The notes under the pieces were generated by a model that was not told the DNA's origin, made no database searches, and saw only the letters and a program-made list of their open reading frames with translations. From assembly GCF_000705555.1 (NCBI RefSeq), contig NZ_JMQN01000057.1, positions 248,001 to 312,000 on the forward strand: a stretch of 64,000 nucleotides of DNA, given 5' to 3'. The position numbers and the translations under genes were made by a program. Below are positions 1 through 7,779 of this stretch, in pieces. Position 1 is the first letter of the stretch; every line of letters starts with the position of its first letter. This DNA is from Marinobacterium lacunae (GTDB lineage: Bacteria; Pseudomonadota; Gammaproteobacteria; Pseudomonadales; Balneatricaceae).

Positions 1-1884
1 CTCGAATAGCTGGGACTGGTGCTCACTGGCGATGCCCAAGCCATTATCCGCCACACGGAGCGTTACAGCAGTGTCGTCGGCGCCTACCGTCAGGCTGAGT
101 ATGTGGGGCCCGGGATTGGGCTGCATTGCATCGCAGGCATTTTTAACCAGGTTGATCAGCACTTGCTCAAAGCGTGCCTGATCGCCCGCCAGATGCAGGC
201 CCGACTCAGGGGCATCATATTCGAGCTGTAGGTTCATCTCACCAAACCGCCCACGAAACATCGCCAGCACTTGGTCGATCGACTGTGCCACCGGCACCGG
301 TCCCACCTGCTCAGGCTTACGATAGGCAAAGGTTTTGAGCTGGCCGGTTATCAGTGCCATGCGGTCGATAAGACTTTCCAGTTGGCGCAGATTTTCGCGC
401 TGCTGATCAGGCTTATCGAGTTGCCTCCGGCAGATCGCAAGGTAGGTACGAATGGCCGTGAGCGGTTGATTCAACTCATGCACCACCGATGCTGACATGC
501 GCCCGAGAGCCGCCAACTTTCCGGCCTGTACCAGCTCCGCCTGAGCCTCTTCCAGCGCGCGAGTACGCTCGGCCACTTTGTGCTCGAGCGACTCGTTGGC
601 CTCGCGCAACGCTTGCTCCAGCCGTTTGCGCCGGCTGATATCGATAATAGTGACCAGATAACCGAGCTCCGGATGATCGGTCATCCCTCGGACCGACACC
701 ATCATCGGAAACAGCGTGCCATCGGCGCGCCGGCCGACCATCTCTGCACCGGTCAACGGTTGGAACCGGTCAGTCCCGAGATTGGCCAGTGTTTCGCGCA
801 ATAATTCGCTGCTACCACCGCTGAGAAGTTCCTCAACGGCCCTATTGCGCATCAGCTCCAACGACACACCGAACTGCTGCATCGCCATCGGATTGATAAA
901 CTGGATAAGCCCCGCAGCATCCACGTTGATTAGCCCCACCTGCGCCGTACTGATCATGTCGCGCTGGCGCTCCTGACTCAGCGCACGCTCTCTGGCCTGC
1001 TCGAGCTGAAGCACGCGCTTTTGACGAGATTCACGCAGGTACAGAAACAGCAGTGCAAGTGCAAAGCCAGCGCCTCCGATGGCTCCGGCCGCGATTCGCT
1101 GCTGTTGCCGGACAATACGCGCATCGCCAAGCACACTGACCCGCCAATTCAGATCGTCCAGCACAACACTTTGCGAAAGATAGGGTACGCCCTCAAGCAT
1201 CAGGAGATGGATCTCTGTGCCATCGCTTAAGGTTTCGGGTTTCACCTCTGGCAGCGTCTCCGGCATCATCACACCAAACAGTCTCTCCCCGGCAAGGTCG
1301 GTAATGATGAACGGGTAATCGATCGGGAGTTGCTCGCGCAGCTTGTCCAGCTCCAGACGCATCGCTGCGACGCCGATCAGGCGCTGCTGATCGTAAATAG
1401 GCGCCGACATGTAAAGCGCCTGACGCAAAGGGGTCCCCTCGTGTACAAACTCACGCCCTTCATTGCCGTCGATCGCCTGCTGGAAATAGGCCCGGCTGTC
1501 CTGAGCCCCACCGAGCAACGTTCTCTGATCACGCCAGTTGCTGGAGGCCCGCAAAATGCCGCCCAGATCCAGCACTAAAAGTGCGCTGGAACCCGCGACA
1601 AGATTGATCTGTTCAAGATACCGGTTGACCGGCTCGCTGAACTGGACATTAGGGTTGCGTAACAGCCCTCGGACTTCGCGGCTCTGGGTCAATACAAAGG
1701 GCAGGTAGCGGTACTGATCCAGCGCACTGCGCAGTTGGGTAATATTACCCAACAGCCTGTCGGTACCGTCAGCATGTAGGCGCAACAGCGACCAATTGCG
1801 GGTATAGGACGCGCCCTCAAACGCCAGCAACACCACCACCGCCGTATACAACGCCATCACCACCAGAGGCCGAAATGACAACAC
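1..1884 (-). CDS. DctB-like sensor histidine kinase (3' end cut by window edge)
   Basis: Membrane two-component sensor kinase; 628 residues are visible and the ATPase domain runs off the window at base 1. The order is an N-terminal membrane helix (about residues 4-22), a large periplasmic sensor region, a second helix (about 272-292), a PAS domain, a coiled coil, and a HisKA domain with the motif VVHELNQPLTAIRTYLA, phospho-accepting His near residue 469. An N-box (LVKNACDA) and a G1 box (DNGLGI) follow. The HELNQPL form and two-helix periplasmic sensor resemble the C4-dicarboxylate sensor DctB. The start is GTG at 1884, six bases after AGGAG; no ATG fits better. The partner response regulator is not in the window, so the ligand is unknown. 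Confidence 0.85.
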   Translation of the reverse strand, partial: MLSFRPLVVMALYTAVVVLLAFEGASYTRNWSLLRLHADGTDRLLGNITQLRSALDQYRYLPFVLTQSREVRGLLRNPNVQFSEPVNRYLEQINLVAGSSALLVLDLGGILRASSNWRDQRTLLGGAQDSRAYFQQAIDGNEGREFVHEGTPLRQALYMSAPIYDQQRLIGVAAMRLELDKLREQLPIDYPFIITDLAGERLFGVMMPETLPEVKPETLSDGTEIHLLMLEGVPYLSQSVVLDDLNWRVSVLGDARIVRQQQRIAAGAIGGAGFALALLFLYLRESRQKRVLQLEQARERALSQERQRDMISTAQVGLINVDAAGLIQFINPMAMQQFGVSLELMRNRAVEELLSGGSSELLRETLANLGTDRFQPLTGAEMVGRRADGTLFPMMVSVRGMTDHPELGYLVTIIDISRRKRLEQALREANESLEHKVAERTRALEEAQAELVQAGKLAALGRMSASVVHELNQPLTAIRTYLAICRRQLDKPDQQRENLRQLESLIDRMALITGQLKTFAYRKPEQVGPVPVAQSIDQVLAMFRGRFGEMNLQLEYDAPESGLHLAGDQARFEQVLINLVKNACDAMQPNPGPHILSLTVGADDTAVTLRVADNGLGIASEHQSQLFE

Positions 1885-1912
1885 ACCCACCTCCTGCCGT
1901 TAAATACCGGGC

Positions 1913-2596
1913 TCAGGCTCGTCTGGCCAGCAACTGCTGGCACGCAGCAGGGTCCAGCAACTCGCCTATATCGTCATATTCAGGATAGGGCAAACCAGCC
2001 GTCAGGCAGTACGCCGCTATCTTCGGGTAGCGCGACTCGAACATATGCCGGGCGGTTTCGCGTACCGGCATACGATCCAGCGCGTAAAGCCCCGCCAACT
2101 GACGCTGACGCTGGGCCTCGATCAGTATGATGCCTGCGGCTGTCGAGACGTTGAGTGACTCGACCATACCCATCATCGGCACCGTGATATGAGCATCGGC
2201 CTCACGCGCTGCCTCCTCACTGATACCGGCCTTTTCAGCCCCCATCAAGACTGCACAGGGCTGCGTGTAATCGACGTCCCGAAAATCGACGGCGCTGTCG
2301 GACAGGTGAGCTGCATAGATCTTCATCCCCTGCGCTCGAACGGCCGAGATGGCGCTCTCAAGCGTGTCATGCAGTACCGAATCAACCCAGCGATCACTGC
2401 CGCGAGACGTCCCCCGGTAACGTCGATACTCATGATCAGGCTTGACGACATGCATTCTGGGAATACCCACGGCATCGCAATTGCGCACCAGCGCTGCAAT
2501 GTTCCGCGGTTTGTGTACTTTATCGGTAATCAGGGTCAGATCGGGCTGGCGTCGCCGCAGAATCTCCAGTAGGCGCTGCTCGCGTTCCGGGGTCAT
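1913..2596 (-). CDS. trmH: tRNA (guanosine-18-2'-O)-methyltransferase TrmH
   Basis: Methylates the 2'-OH of G18 in the tRNA D-loop using S-adenosylmethionine. At 227 residues it has the usual TrmH length. SPOUT-fold motifs are visible: an N-terminal KPRNIAALVRNCDAVGI segment, AVLMGAEKAGISEEA in the middle, and MVESLNVSTAAGIILIEAQR near residues 145-165, which forms the knotted cofactor site. The C-terminal tail (about 170-227) is the extension typical of TrmH rather than of RlmB. It lies 28 bases downstream of the sensor kinase start on the same strand, and the two may or may not share a transcript. The family assignment is firm; substrate G18 is by family. Confidence 0.93.
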   Translation of the reverse strand: MTPEREQRLLEILRRRQPDLTLITDKVHKPRNIAALVRNCDAVGIPRMHVVKPDHEYRRYRGTSRGSDRWVDSVLHDTLESAISAVRAQGMKIYAAHLSDSAVDFRDVDYTQPCAVLMGAEKAGISEEAAREADAHITVPMMGMVESLNVSTAAGIILIEAQRQRQLAGLYALDRMPVRETARHMFESRYPKIAAYCLTAGLPYPEYDDIGELLDPAACQQLLARRA

Positions 2597-2784
2597 AGTG
2601 TCTCCTTAAATCATATCAGCGCATATTACCGCAGATAGCATCTGATTTGCGCGAAATGGCCAGTATCCCGGTTCGTTAACGCACAAAAGCCCAAGCCGTC
2701 CACCCAAGCGATGTTTTTCCGCCCCGATGGCTGTGCCATAATCGGCGGCTTCGCACACCGCCTATTGATGGAATATCAAGCGCC

Positions 2785-3654
2785 ATGAACGACTCAGACA
2801 ACATCATCGCCTATCAGGGTTACCCCGGAGCCTACTCTCACCTTTCCTGCACCCGTGTCTTTCCGGGCATGACCGCACAGGCTTGTGAGAACTTTTTCGA
2901 TGCGATGTTTATGGTCGACAACGGCGAAGCCAAACTGGCGATGATTCCGCTTGAAAACTCCACCGCCGGTCGTGTTGAAGAGATCTACCGCCTCATGCCG
3001 AAAACGCAGCTGCACATTATCGGCGAGCACTTCGAGCCGGTGAATCACTGCCTGTTGGCACTGCCTGGCACCCGCGTCGAGGATCTGAAAACGGTCTCCT
3101 CTCACCCCCAGGCGCTGGCACAGTGTGACGGCAATCTGAAAGCTCTCGGTCTAAACCCGATTGCCGCGCTGGATACCGCAGGTTCAGCAGCAGAGCTTGC
3201 TGAAAACCCGTCGAAAACGCATGCAGTGATCGCCTCCAGCCTGGCTGCAGAGCTCTATGGCCTCGAAATCCTGCGTGAGAACTTTCAGGATAAAAGCGGC
3301 AACACCACCCGCTTTATTATCCTCGCGAAAGACAGCCACATGCCGACACTGGATGTCAACGAGCGCTTCCTGACCACAATCATGTTTGCAGTACGCAACA
3401 TGCCCGCTGCTCTGTACAAGGCGCTGGGTGGTTTCGCGACCAATGGCATCAATATGGTCAAGCTCGAAAGTTATATGGAATCGGACACCATGCAGGTGTC
3501 CAGCTTTCACCTTGATGTGGAAGGCCACCCCCACGACCAGGCGATGCAATACGCACTGCAGGAGTTGCACTTTTTCGCCAAAACAGTACGTATTATAGGG
3601 ACCTACCCAGCACACCCCTTCCGCCTCAGCAAGCAGATGAAAACGGAAGACTGA
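2785..3654 (+). CDS. pheA: Monofunctional prephenate dehydratase
   Basis: Converts prephenate to phenylpyruvate in phenylalanine synthesis. The 289 residues comprise a PDT catalytic domain (about 5-185) starting at IAYQGYPGAYSHLS, with the catalytic GNTTRF motif near residue 173, and a C-terminal ACT domain (about 197-275) for phenylalanine feedback. No chorismate mutase domain precedes it, whereas the gammaproteobacterial P-protein is normally a mutase-dehydratase fusion. The ACT motif reads KLESYME rather than KIESRP, a form I associate with alphaproteobacterial stand-alone dehydratases. The gene stands alone between trmH and a terminator-like hairpin. A separate bifunctional pheA may exist elsewhere in the genome. 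Confidence 0.92.
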   Translation: MNDSDNIIAYQGYPGAYSHLSCTRVFPGMTAQACENFFDAMFMVDNGEAKLAMIPLENSTAGRVEEIYRLMPKTQLHIIGEHFEPVNHCLLALPGTRVEDLKTVSSHPQALAQCDGNLKALGLNPIAALDTAGSAAELAENPSKTHAVIASSLAAELYGLEILRENFQDKSGNTTRFIILAKDSHMPTLDVNERFLTTIMFAVRNMPAALYKALGGFATNGINMVKLESYMESDTMQVSSFHLDVEGHPHDQAMQYALQELHFFAKTVRIIGTYPAHPFRLSKQMKTED

Positions 3655-3704
3655 TCGGCCGATCTTTTTCCGATTTGAAATCCATCACTTAGCGCTCTCC
3701 AACT

Positions 3705-3742
3705 GCCATATTTGCTGCAATGCAGTAAATATGGCGATTTTT
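3705..3742 (+). terminator. Probable pheA terminator hairpin
   Basis: A 15-base arm at 3705-3719 (GCCATATTTGCTGCA) pairs with 3721-3735 (TGCAGTAAATATGGC), with one G-U pair and a single unpaired A between the arms. GATTTTTATA follows. It lies 50 bases after the pheA stop and could terminate that transcript. Confidence 0.6.
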
Positions 3743-3797
3743 ATAACCAAATTGTTTAAAAAACAGCCTATTCGGTATTGTGCATTGCAGCATACGC

Positions 3798-3808
3798 GCT
3801 ATGCTTAA
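3798..3808 (+). promoter_or_regulatory. Sigma-S type extended -10 element
   Basis: GCTATGCTTAA matches the RpoS (sigma-38) -10 consensus KCTAYRCTTAA at every position. A weak -35-like TTGTGC lies at 3778-3783 with a 16-base spacer. It points at the putative small RNA that follows. Confidence 0.55.
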
Positions 3809-3811
3809 GGT

Positions 3812-3933
3812 GTCCTGATGGATCAGGACGCGACAGGTGTCTCTCTTCACCTATCGCATCCCATCTTGCAGCTCCGGCCGTTGGAGTTGTTTGCACTTTG
3901 CCTACCCCTCTTCGCCAGAAGAGGGGTTTTTTT
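3812..3933 (+). ncRNA. Putative stationary-phase small RNA
   Basis: About 120 bases with an RNA-gene layout: a promoter matching the sigma-S -10 consensus, no open reading frame with a ribosome binding site, and a strong intrinsic terminator. Near the 5' end TCCTGA-TGGA-TCAGGA forms a hairpin that presents GGA in its loop, a shape recognised by CsrA/RsmA. A second potential stem pairs CTCC with GGAG around 3871-3886. In Pseudomonas the sigma-S-dependent small RNA RgsA (P16) has a similar size and control, but I cannot confirm homology by eye. It could also be a long leader of the HD-GYP gene with an attenuator, although the terminator lies 73 bases before that start codon. Confidence 0.5.
3905..3933 (+). 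terminator. Rho-independent terminator
   Basis: A perfect nine-base stem CCCCTCTTC / GAAGAGGGG with a GCCA loop is followed by seven T residues. It ends the putative small RNA and insulates the downstream HD-GYP gene. Confidence 0.85.
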
Positions 3934-4006
3934 ATCGCACAGAAACGCTGCCAAGCCCTCACCTTTTCGGATATTCTTATCATGATCGAAAGAGGAGGTC
4001 CGATCC

Positions 4007-5581
4007 ATGCAGCACGAGGAGCATGCGTTAGCCGTCGCACGACATCTGTCTCGCCTGGCCTTATCGCTTTCAGCTGAGCCCGACCATCGACATATTCTGG
4101 AAGAGGTTGTGGATTCCGCAATGGAGCTGCTGCACTGTGATGCAGGGACTCTTTATATCTTCCGCGACGACAAACTGCATTTCAGCGTTTTGCGCACCCA
4201 AAGTCTGGGCATTCGGGATAACGCCCCGTCGCTTGACCCTATCACCCTGTTCAAACCAAACGGTGAACCGTCCGACCTCGTTGTGGCCCACGCATTTGTC
4301 GACAGAACGACCATTAATATTCCCGATCTGTCACAGGAAACACGTTTCGACTTTTCCGGTACCTTCGCGTTTGACCGCCAGTTCGGTTATAACTCGCGCT
4401 CGTTCCTCTGCGTACCGCTCATGGACCATGAGCAGCAGGTTATCGGCGTGCTGCAATTGATCAACGCAATCGATGACCAAGAGAACGTCTGCGCCTTCAA
4501 CCAGGAGCAGCAGCTACTGCTTGAGGCTCTCGGATCCCTCGCAGCGACAGTACTCACCCAGCGTCAGCTTATCGACACGCAAAGAGCTTTGTTCGAGTCT
4601 TTTATTCGCGTCATCGCCGAGGGAATCGACTATAAGTCGCCGGTTACCGGGCGCCACTGCCAGCAGGTACCGGAAATTGCCATGATGCTGGCTGAAGGTG
4701 TCAACCAAGCGGGGAACGGCACCTACGCCAACACGCGCTTCAGTGCCGAAGAGATGTACGAGCTCAAGATCGCTGCCTGGCTGCACGATTGCGGCAAGAT
4801 AACAACGCCGGAAGCGATTATCGACAAAGGCACCAAACTCGAAACTCAGTTCGACCGTATTGAACTGGTCGCAAGCCGAATTCGAGAGTACCAGCAATCA
4901 TTGCTCATCGATTGCCTGACCCACTCTCCTGACGATTCAGAAGCGCTTGATAGCTGCCGCAGCCGCATTGCGGAGATGGATCTGGAGATGGAGTTTCTCC
5001 GAACCACCAACCGCGGTAGCGAGTTCACATCGCCTGAAGCGGTAGCTCGGATCGAGCAACTTGCAACAATCAGCTGGACCGGCCTGGACGGGCGCCAACG
5101 CACACTCCTATCAGAAAACGAAGTCCGTAATTTATCGATCAGCAGAGGCACATTGTTACCTGAGGAGCTACAGCTGATGCGGGACCATATCCGGGTCACC
5201 GACCGTATGCTCAACTCTCTGGTCTACCCGAAGTCGCTTAGCCACGTTCCGGAAATTGCCGTTAACCACCACGAGCATCTGGATGGCACAGGATACCCTC
5301 GGGGATTATCGGCCGACGGGCTCTCGGTTCGCGCACGTATCATGTGTATCGCCGATATTTTCGAGGCACTCACTTCGCCTGACCGCCCCTACAAAGAGGG
5401 TATGAAGCTGTCACAGGCGCTAACCATCATCGGCCGAAAAGTTGAGGATAATCAGATTGATGGTGAGCTATTCACAATTTTCGTTCGTCAGGGCATCTAC
5501 AAACGATATGCCGAGCTCTTCATGGCCGAGAGTCAGATTGACGAACCCGATCTGGATAAGCTTCCAGGCCTGATGCACTAG
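4007..5581 (+). CDS. GAF-HD-GYP protein, probable cyclic di-GMP phosphodiesterase
   Basis: A 524-residue cytoplasmic signalling protein. An N-terminal GAF domain (about 15-190) would sense a small ligand. The HD-GYP domain follows: helix motif WLHDCGKITTPE near residue 258, a mid-domain H in MRDHIRV, then HHEHLDGTGYPRGL near 420-432 and ARIMCIADIFEALTSPDRPYK after it. These carry the metal-ligand histidines and aspartates and the GYP triad, so it should hydrolyse cyclic di-GMP. About 100 extra residues sit between the HD and GYP halves, partly coiled coil, unlike the compact standard domain. The start follows AGGAGG with eight bases spacing. It converges on the nucleotide cyclase gene, four bases apart. 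Confidence 0.88.
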   Translation: MQHEEHALAVARHLSRLALSLSAEPDHRHILEEVVDSAMELLHCDAGTLYIFRDDKLHFSVLRTQSLGIRDNAPSLDPITLFKPNGEPSDLVVAHAFVDRTTINIPDLSQETRFDFSGTFAFDRQFGYNSRSFLCVPLMDHEQQVIGVLQLINAIDDQENVCAFNQEQQLLLEALGSLAATVLTQRQLIDTQRALFESFIRVIAEGIDYKSPVTGRHCQQVPEIAMMLAEGVNQAGNGTYANTRFSAEEMYELKIAAWLHDCGKITTPEAIIDKGTKLETQFDRIELVASRIREYQQSLLIDCLTHSPDDSEALDSCRSRIAEMDLEMEFLRTTNRGSEFTSPEAVARIEQLATISWTGLDGRQRTLLSENEVRNLSISRGTLLPEELQLMRDHIRVTDRMLNSLVYPKSLSHVPEIAVNHHEHLDGTGYPRGLSADGLSVRARIMCIADIFEALTSPDRPYKEGMKLSQALTIIGRKVEDNQIDGELFTIFVRQGIYKRYAELFMAESQIDEPDLDKLPGLMH

Positions 5582-5585
5582 GGCG

Positions 5586-7778
5586 TTATTTTTCGGTGTG
5601 GGTAAAAACGGCATCCCACTCCACCCCGGGAGGCGAGGCGGTTAGATCCTGTATACGCTGCAGGTAAACCTGACTGGGGCCGTCTACGCCATGACGTAAT
5701 GATATAACCTCTTTGAAACAGCATTCAGCCCGCTGCCACTCGTGACTCCGATAGTATTCGATCCCCTGACTGAAGCGCTGAGCCCACTCAGGTTCAATCG
5801 AATCCATCACCGCCAAAGGCTCGTATAACCCTATCGCCTGCTGCTTGCCCTTTACGCGCACCCTATCAAGTTCGCGGAAACAGTGGTCTGTACATTGGTC
5901 GCGCAGTTGTTCACTGACCAACAGATCGACCCCGTAATATTTGGTCAGTCCCTCCAGACGAGAGCCCAAATTTACCGCGTCGCCCATAACAGTGTAGGCC
6001 ATACGGAAGTTAGACCCCATGTTTCCGACGGCCATCTCTCCGCAGTTTAGTCCTATGCCGACACGTAATTGCGGCAGGCCCTCGGCCTCCAGTAGTTGGT
6101 TCACTTTTGGCAGTGCCGCCACCATTTCCAGTGCCGCATCAAGCGCATGAACGGCATGCTCAGGATCATCCAGGGGCGCGCCCCAAAATGCCATGATGGC
6201 ATCACCGATATACTTGTCGATCGTGCCTTTATGGCGATGAATAACCGCCGTCATTGCGCTGAGATAGATATTCATCATTCGGGTGAGCTGGGTAGGCGAC
6301 AAGGTTTCCGACAAGGTCGTAAATCCCCTGACGTCAGAGAACAGCACCGTCATCTGTCGGCTCTCCCCGCGCAACTGATCCGCTGCGCCAACCTGCTCCA
6401 GTGAACGTACAACCTCGGGTGGAACATATTGACCAAATGTACGGCTCAACTGGCGCCGGATATTCGATTCGAAAAGAAACCCCGTGGTTTGCATAAACAA
6501 GTACAGCATCAGGATCAACAGGGTTACACCCGCAAGCGGAATCACCCAATACAACTGGCTGAAGGCATAAAAATTAAATGCCACAACACCGACACCGAAT
6601 AGCCCTGTAATAATCGTCCCCATCAGCACTGATAGACGAGGCAAGGTTAACGACAGAACCAGCCCCACAATGAGCATCTGTACTGCATTGAGCGCTCTCA
6701 GGAAATCGGGCTTGTAGAAAAAGCGCTGATCGAGCAACGCCGATAAAACATTAGCGTGAACCTCAACCCCGGGATAGCGCGGTCCCACGGGCGTCACCCT
6801 CAAATCGAGCAACCCCGCCGCGCTTGTACCAACAAGCACAATGGCCCCAGAAAGCGTTTCCTGAGGCGCTATGCCCTCCAGTACATCACCGGCTGAGATA
6901 TAGGGAAAACTTCCCTGATGGCCACGGTACGGCACCAGCATCGCACCTTGTGGATCAACGGGAATCTCGACACCACCGGCATCAATCGCGGTGAGCACCT
7001 GATAGGAGCCGGACAGATCGCTCTCGATAATCGGTTTGATACTGTCACTGAGCAATAGTGACTGCCACATGGCCAGCGCTAATGAAGGGTAGTACTGATC
7101 TTTATAGCGCTGAATAAGAGGGACCCGACGAAAGACCCCATCCGGGTCCACCAATGGGTTGTCGAAAAAGCCGGACGTGGCGGAACGGGCAAGCAAAGGC
7201 ATGCTTCCCACGACCCCTTGCGCCTGAACGATTGGCAGTGAGTCAGACAGCGGCGGTTCGACCATGAGCGCTGGCCCCGTCTCCCCTACCGCCAGATCAG
7301 CATCATCAGGGTCAAAGGCTATCGCCAGTATAGCAGGAAAACTCGCCAAGGTTTCCGCCATACGCGCATCGCCATCCATTGCATCTAGCATTTCAGCGGT
7401 TAATACGCCACCGCCCTGTACAAGCGTTTGCAGCGGACTTAATTGCACCGTTTCGTCGGGTTCGGAAAAAAGCACGTCAAAGCCGATTACAGCCACGCCG
7501 TAATCGAGATACAGCGCCTCGATCAATTGTGCGACACGATCCCTCGGCCAGGGCCAGCGCCCGACTCGAGCGAGCGATGACTCATCAATGTCCACGATCA
7601 CGATGCGCGGATCGACAGTTTCACTTAGCGCTTGCTTGATACGCTGGTCGTATAGATCAAGCTCGAACAGCTCAAAGAGAGCGGGCATGCGTCCCTGCCA
7701 GCTCAATGACACCATAACCAGCGTGCACGCCAGTCCTACTAGCGTCCTAAGCCAGCGCTGTCCAATCCGCAATTTCAT
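5586..7778 (-). CDS. CHASE2-domain class III adenylate/guanylate cyclase
   Basis: A 730-residue membrane cyclase. An N-terminal helix (about 10-28) leads to a periplasmic CHASE2 sensor domain (about 35-335), followed by three closely spaced membrane helices (about 345-425) and a class III catalytic domain (about 470-650). The metal-binding aspartates are visible in LFSDVRGFTTLSE (near 480) and in DKYIGDAIMAFWGAP (near 523). Whether the product is cAMP or cGMP cannot be decided by eye. A short helical C-terminus follows. The start lies one base after the stop of the upstream GAF-GspE gene, so the two are almost certainly translated from one message. A class II cyclic nucleotide phosphodiesterase-like gene lies next to the pair. 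Confidence 0.9.
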   Translation of the reverse strand: MKLRIGQRWLRTLVGLACTLVMVSLSWQGRMPALFELFELDLYDQRIKQALSETVDPRIVIVDIDESSLARVGRWPWPRDRVAQLIEALYLDYGVAVIGFDVLFSEPDETVQLSPLQTLVQGGGVLTAEMLDAMDGDARMAETLASFPAILAIAFDPDDADLAVGETGPALMVEPPLSDSLPIVQAQGVVGSMPLLARSATSGFFDNPLVDPDGVFRRVPLIQRYKDQYYPSLALAMWQSLLLSDSIKPIIESDLSGSYQVLTAIDAGGVEIPVDPQGAMLVPYRGHQGSFPYISAGDVLEGIAPQETLSGAIVLVGTSAAGLLDLRVTPVGPRYPGVEVHANVLSALLDQRFFYKPDFLRALNAVQMLIVGLVLSLTLPRLSVLMGTIITGLFGVGVVAFNFYAFSQLYWVIPLAGVTLLILMLYLFMQTTGFLFESNIRRQLSRTFGQYVPPEVVRSLEQVGAADQLRGESRQMTVLFSDVRGFTTLSETLSPTQLTRMMNIYLSAMTAVIHRHKGTIDKYIGDAIMAFWGAPLDDPEHAVHALDAALEMVAALPKVNQLLEAEGLPQLRVGIGLNCGEMAVGNMGSNFRMAYTVMGDAVNLGSRLEGLTKYYGVDLLVSEQLRDQCTDHCFRELDRVRVKGKQQAIGLYEPLAVMDSIEPEWAQRFSQGIEYYRSHEWQRAECCFKEVISLRHGVDGPSQVYLQRIQDLTASPPGVEWDAVFTHTEK

Positions 7779-7779
7779 C

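Larger units (their letters stand above)
3655..4006. other. Intergenic region between pheA and the HD-GYP gene
   Basis: This 352-base stretch has no credible protein gene. It holds the pheA terminator hairpin (3705-3742), a sigma-S-like promoter (3798-3808), a probable small RNA (about 3812-3933) with its own terminator, and the ribosome binding site of the HD-GYP gene (GAGGAGG just upstream of 4007). Confidence 0.7.

Noticed and set aside
3653-3669. GATCGGCCGATC followed by T residues as the pheA terminator
   Set aside because: The palindrome leaves no loop for a stable hairpin; the 3705-3742 hairpin is a better candidate.
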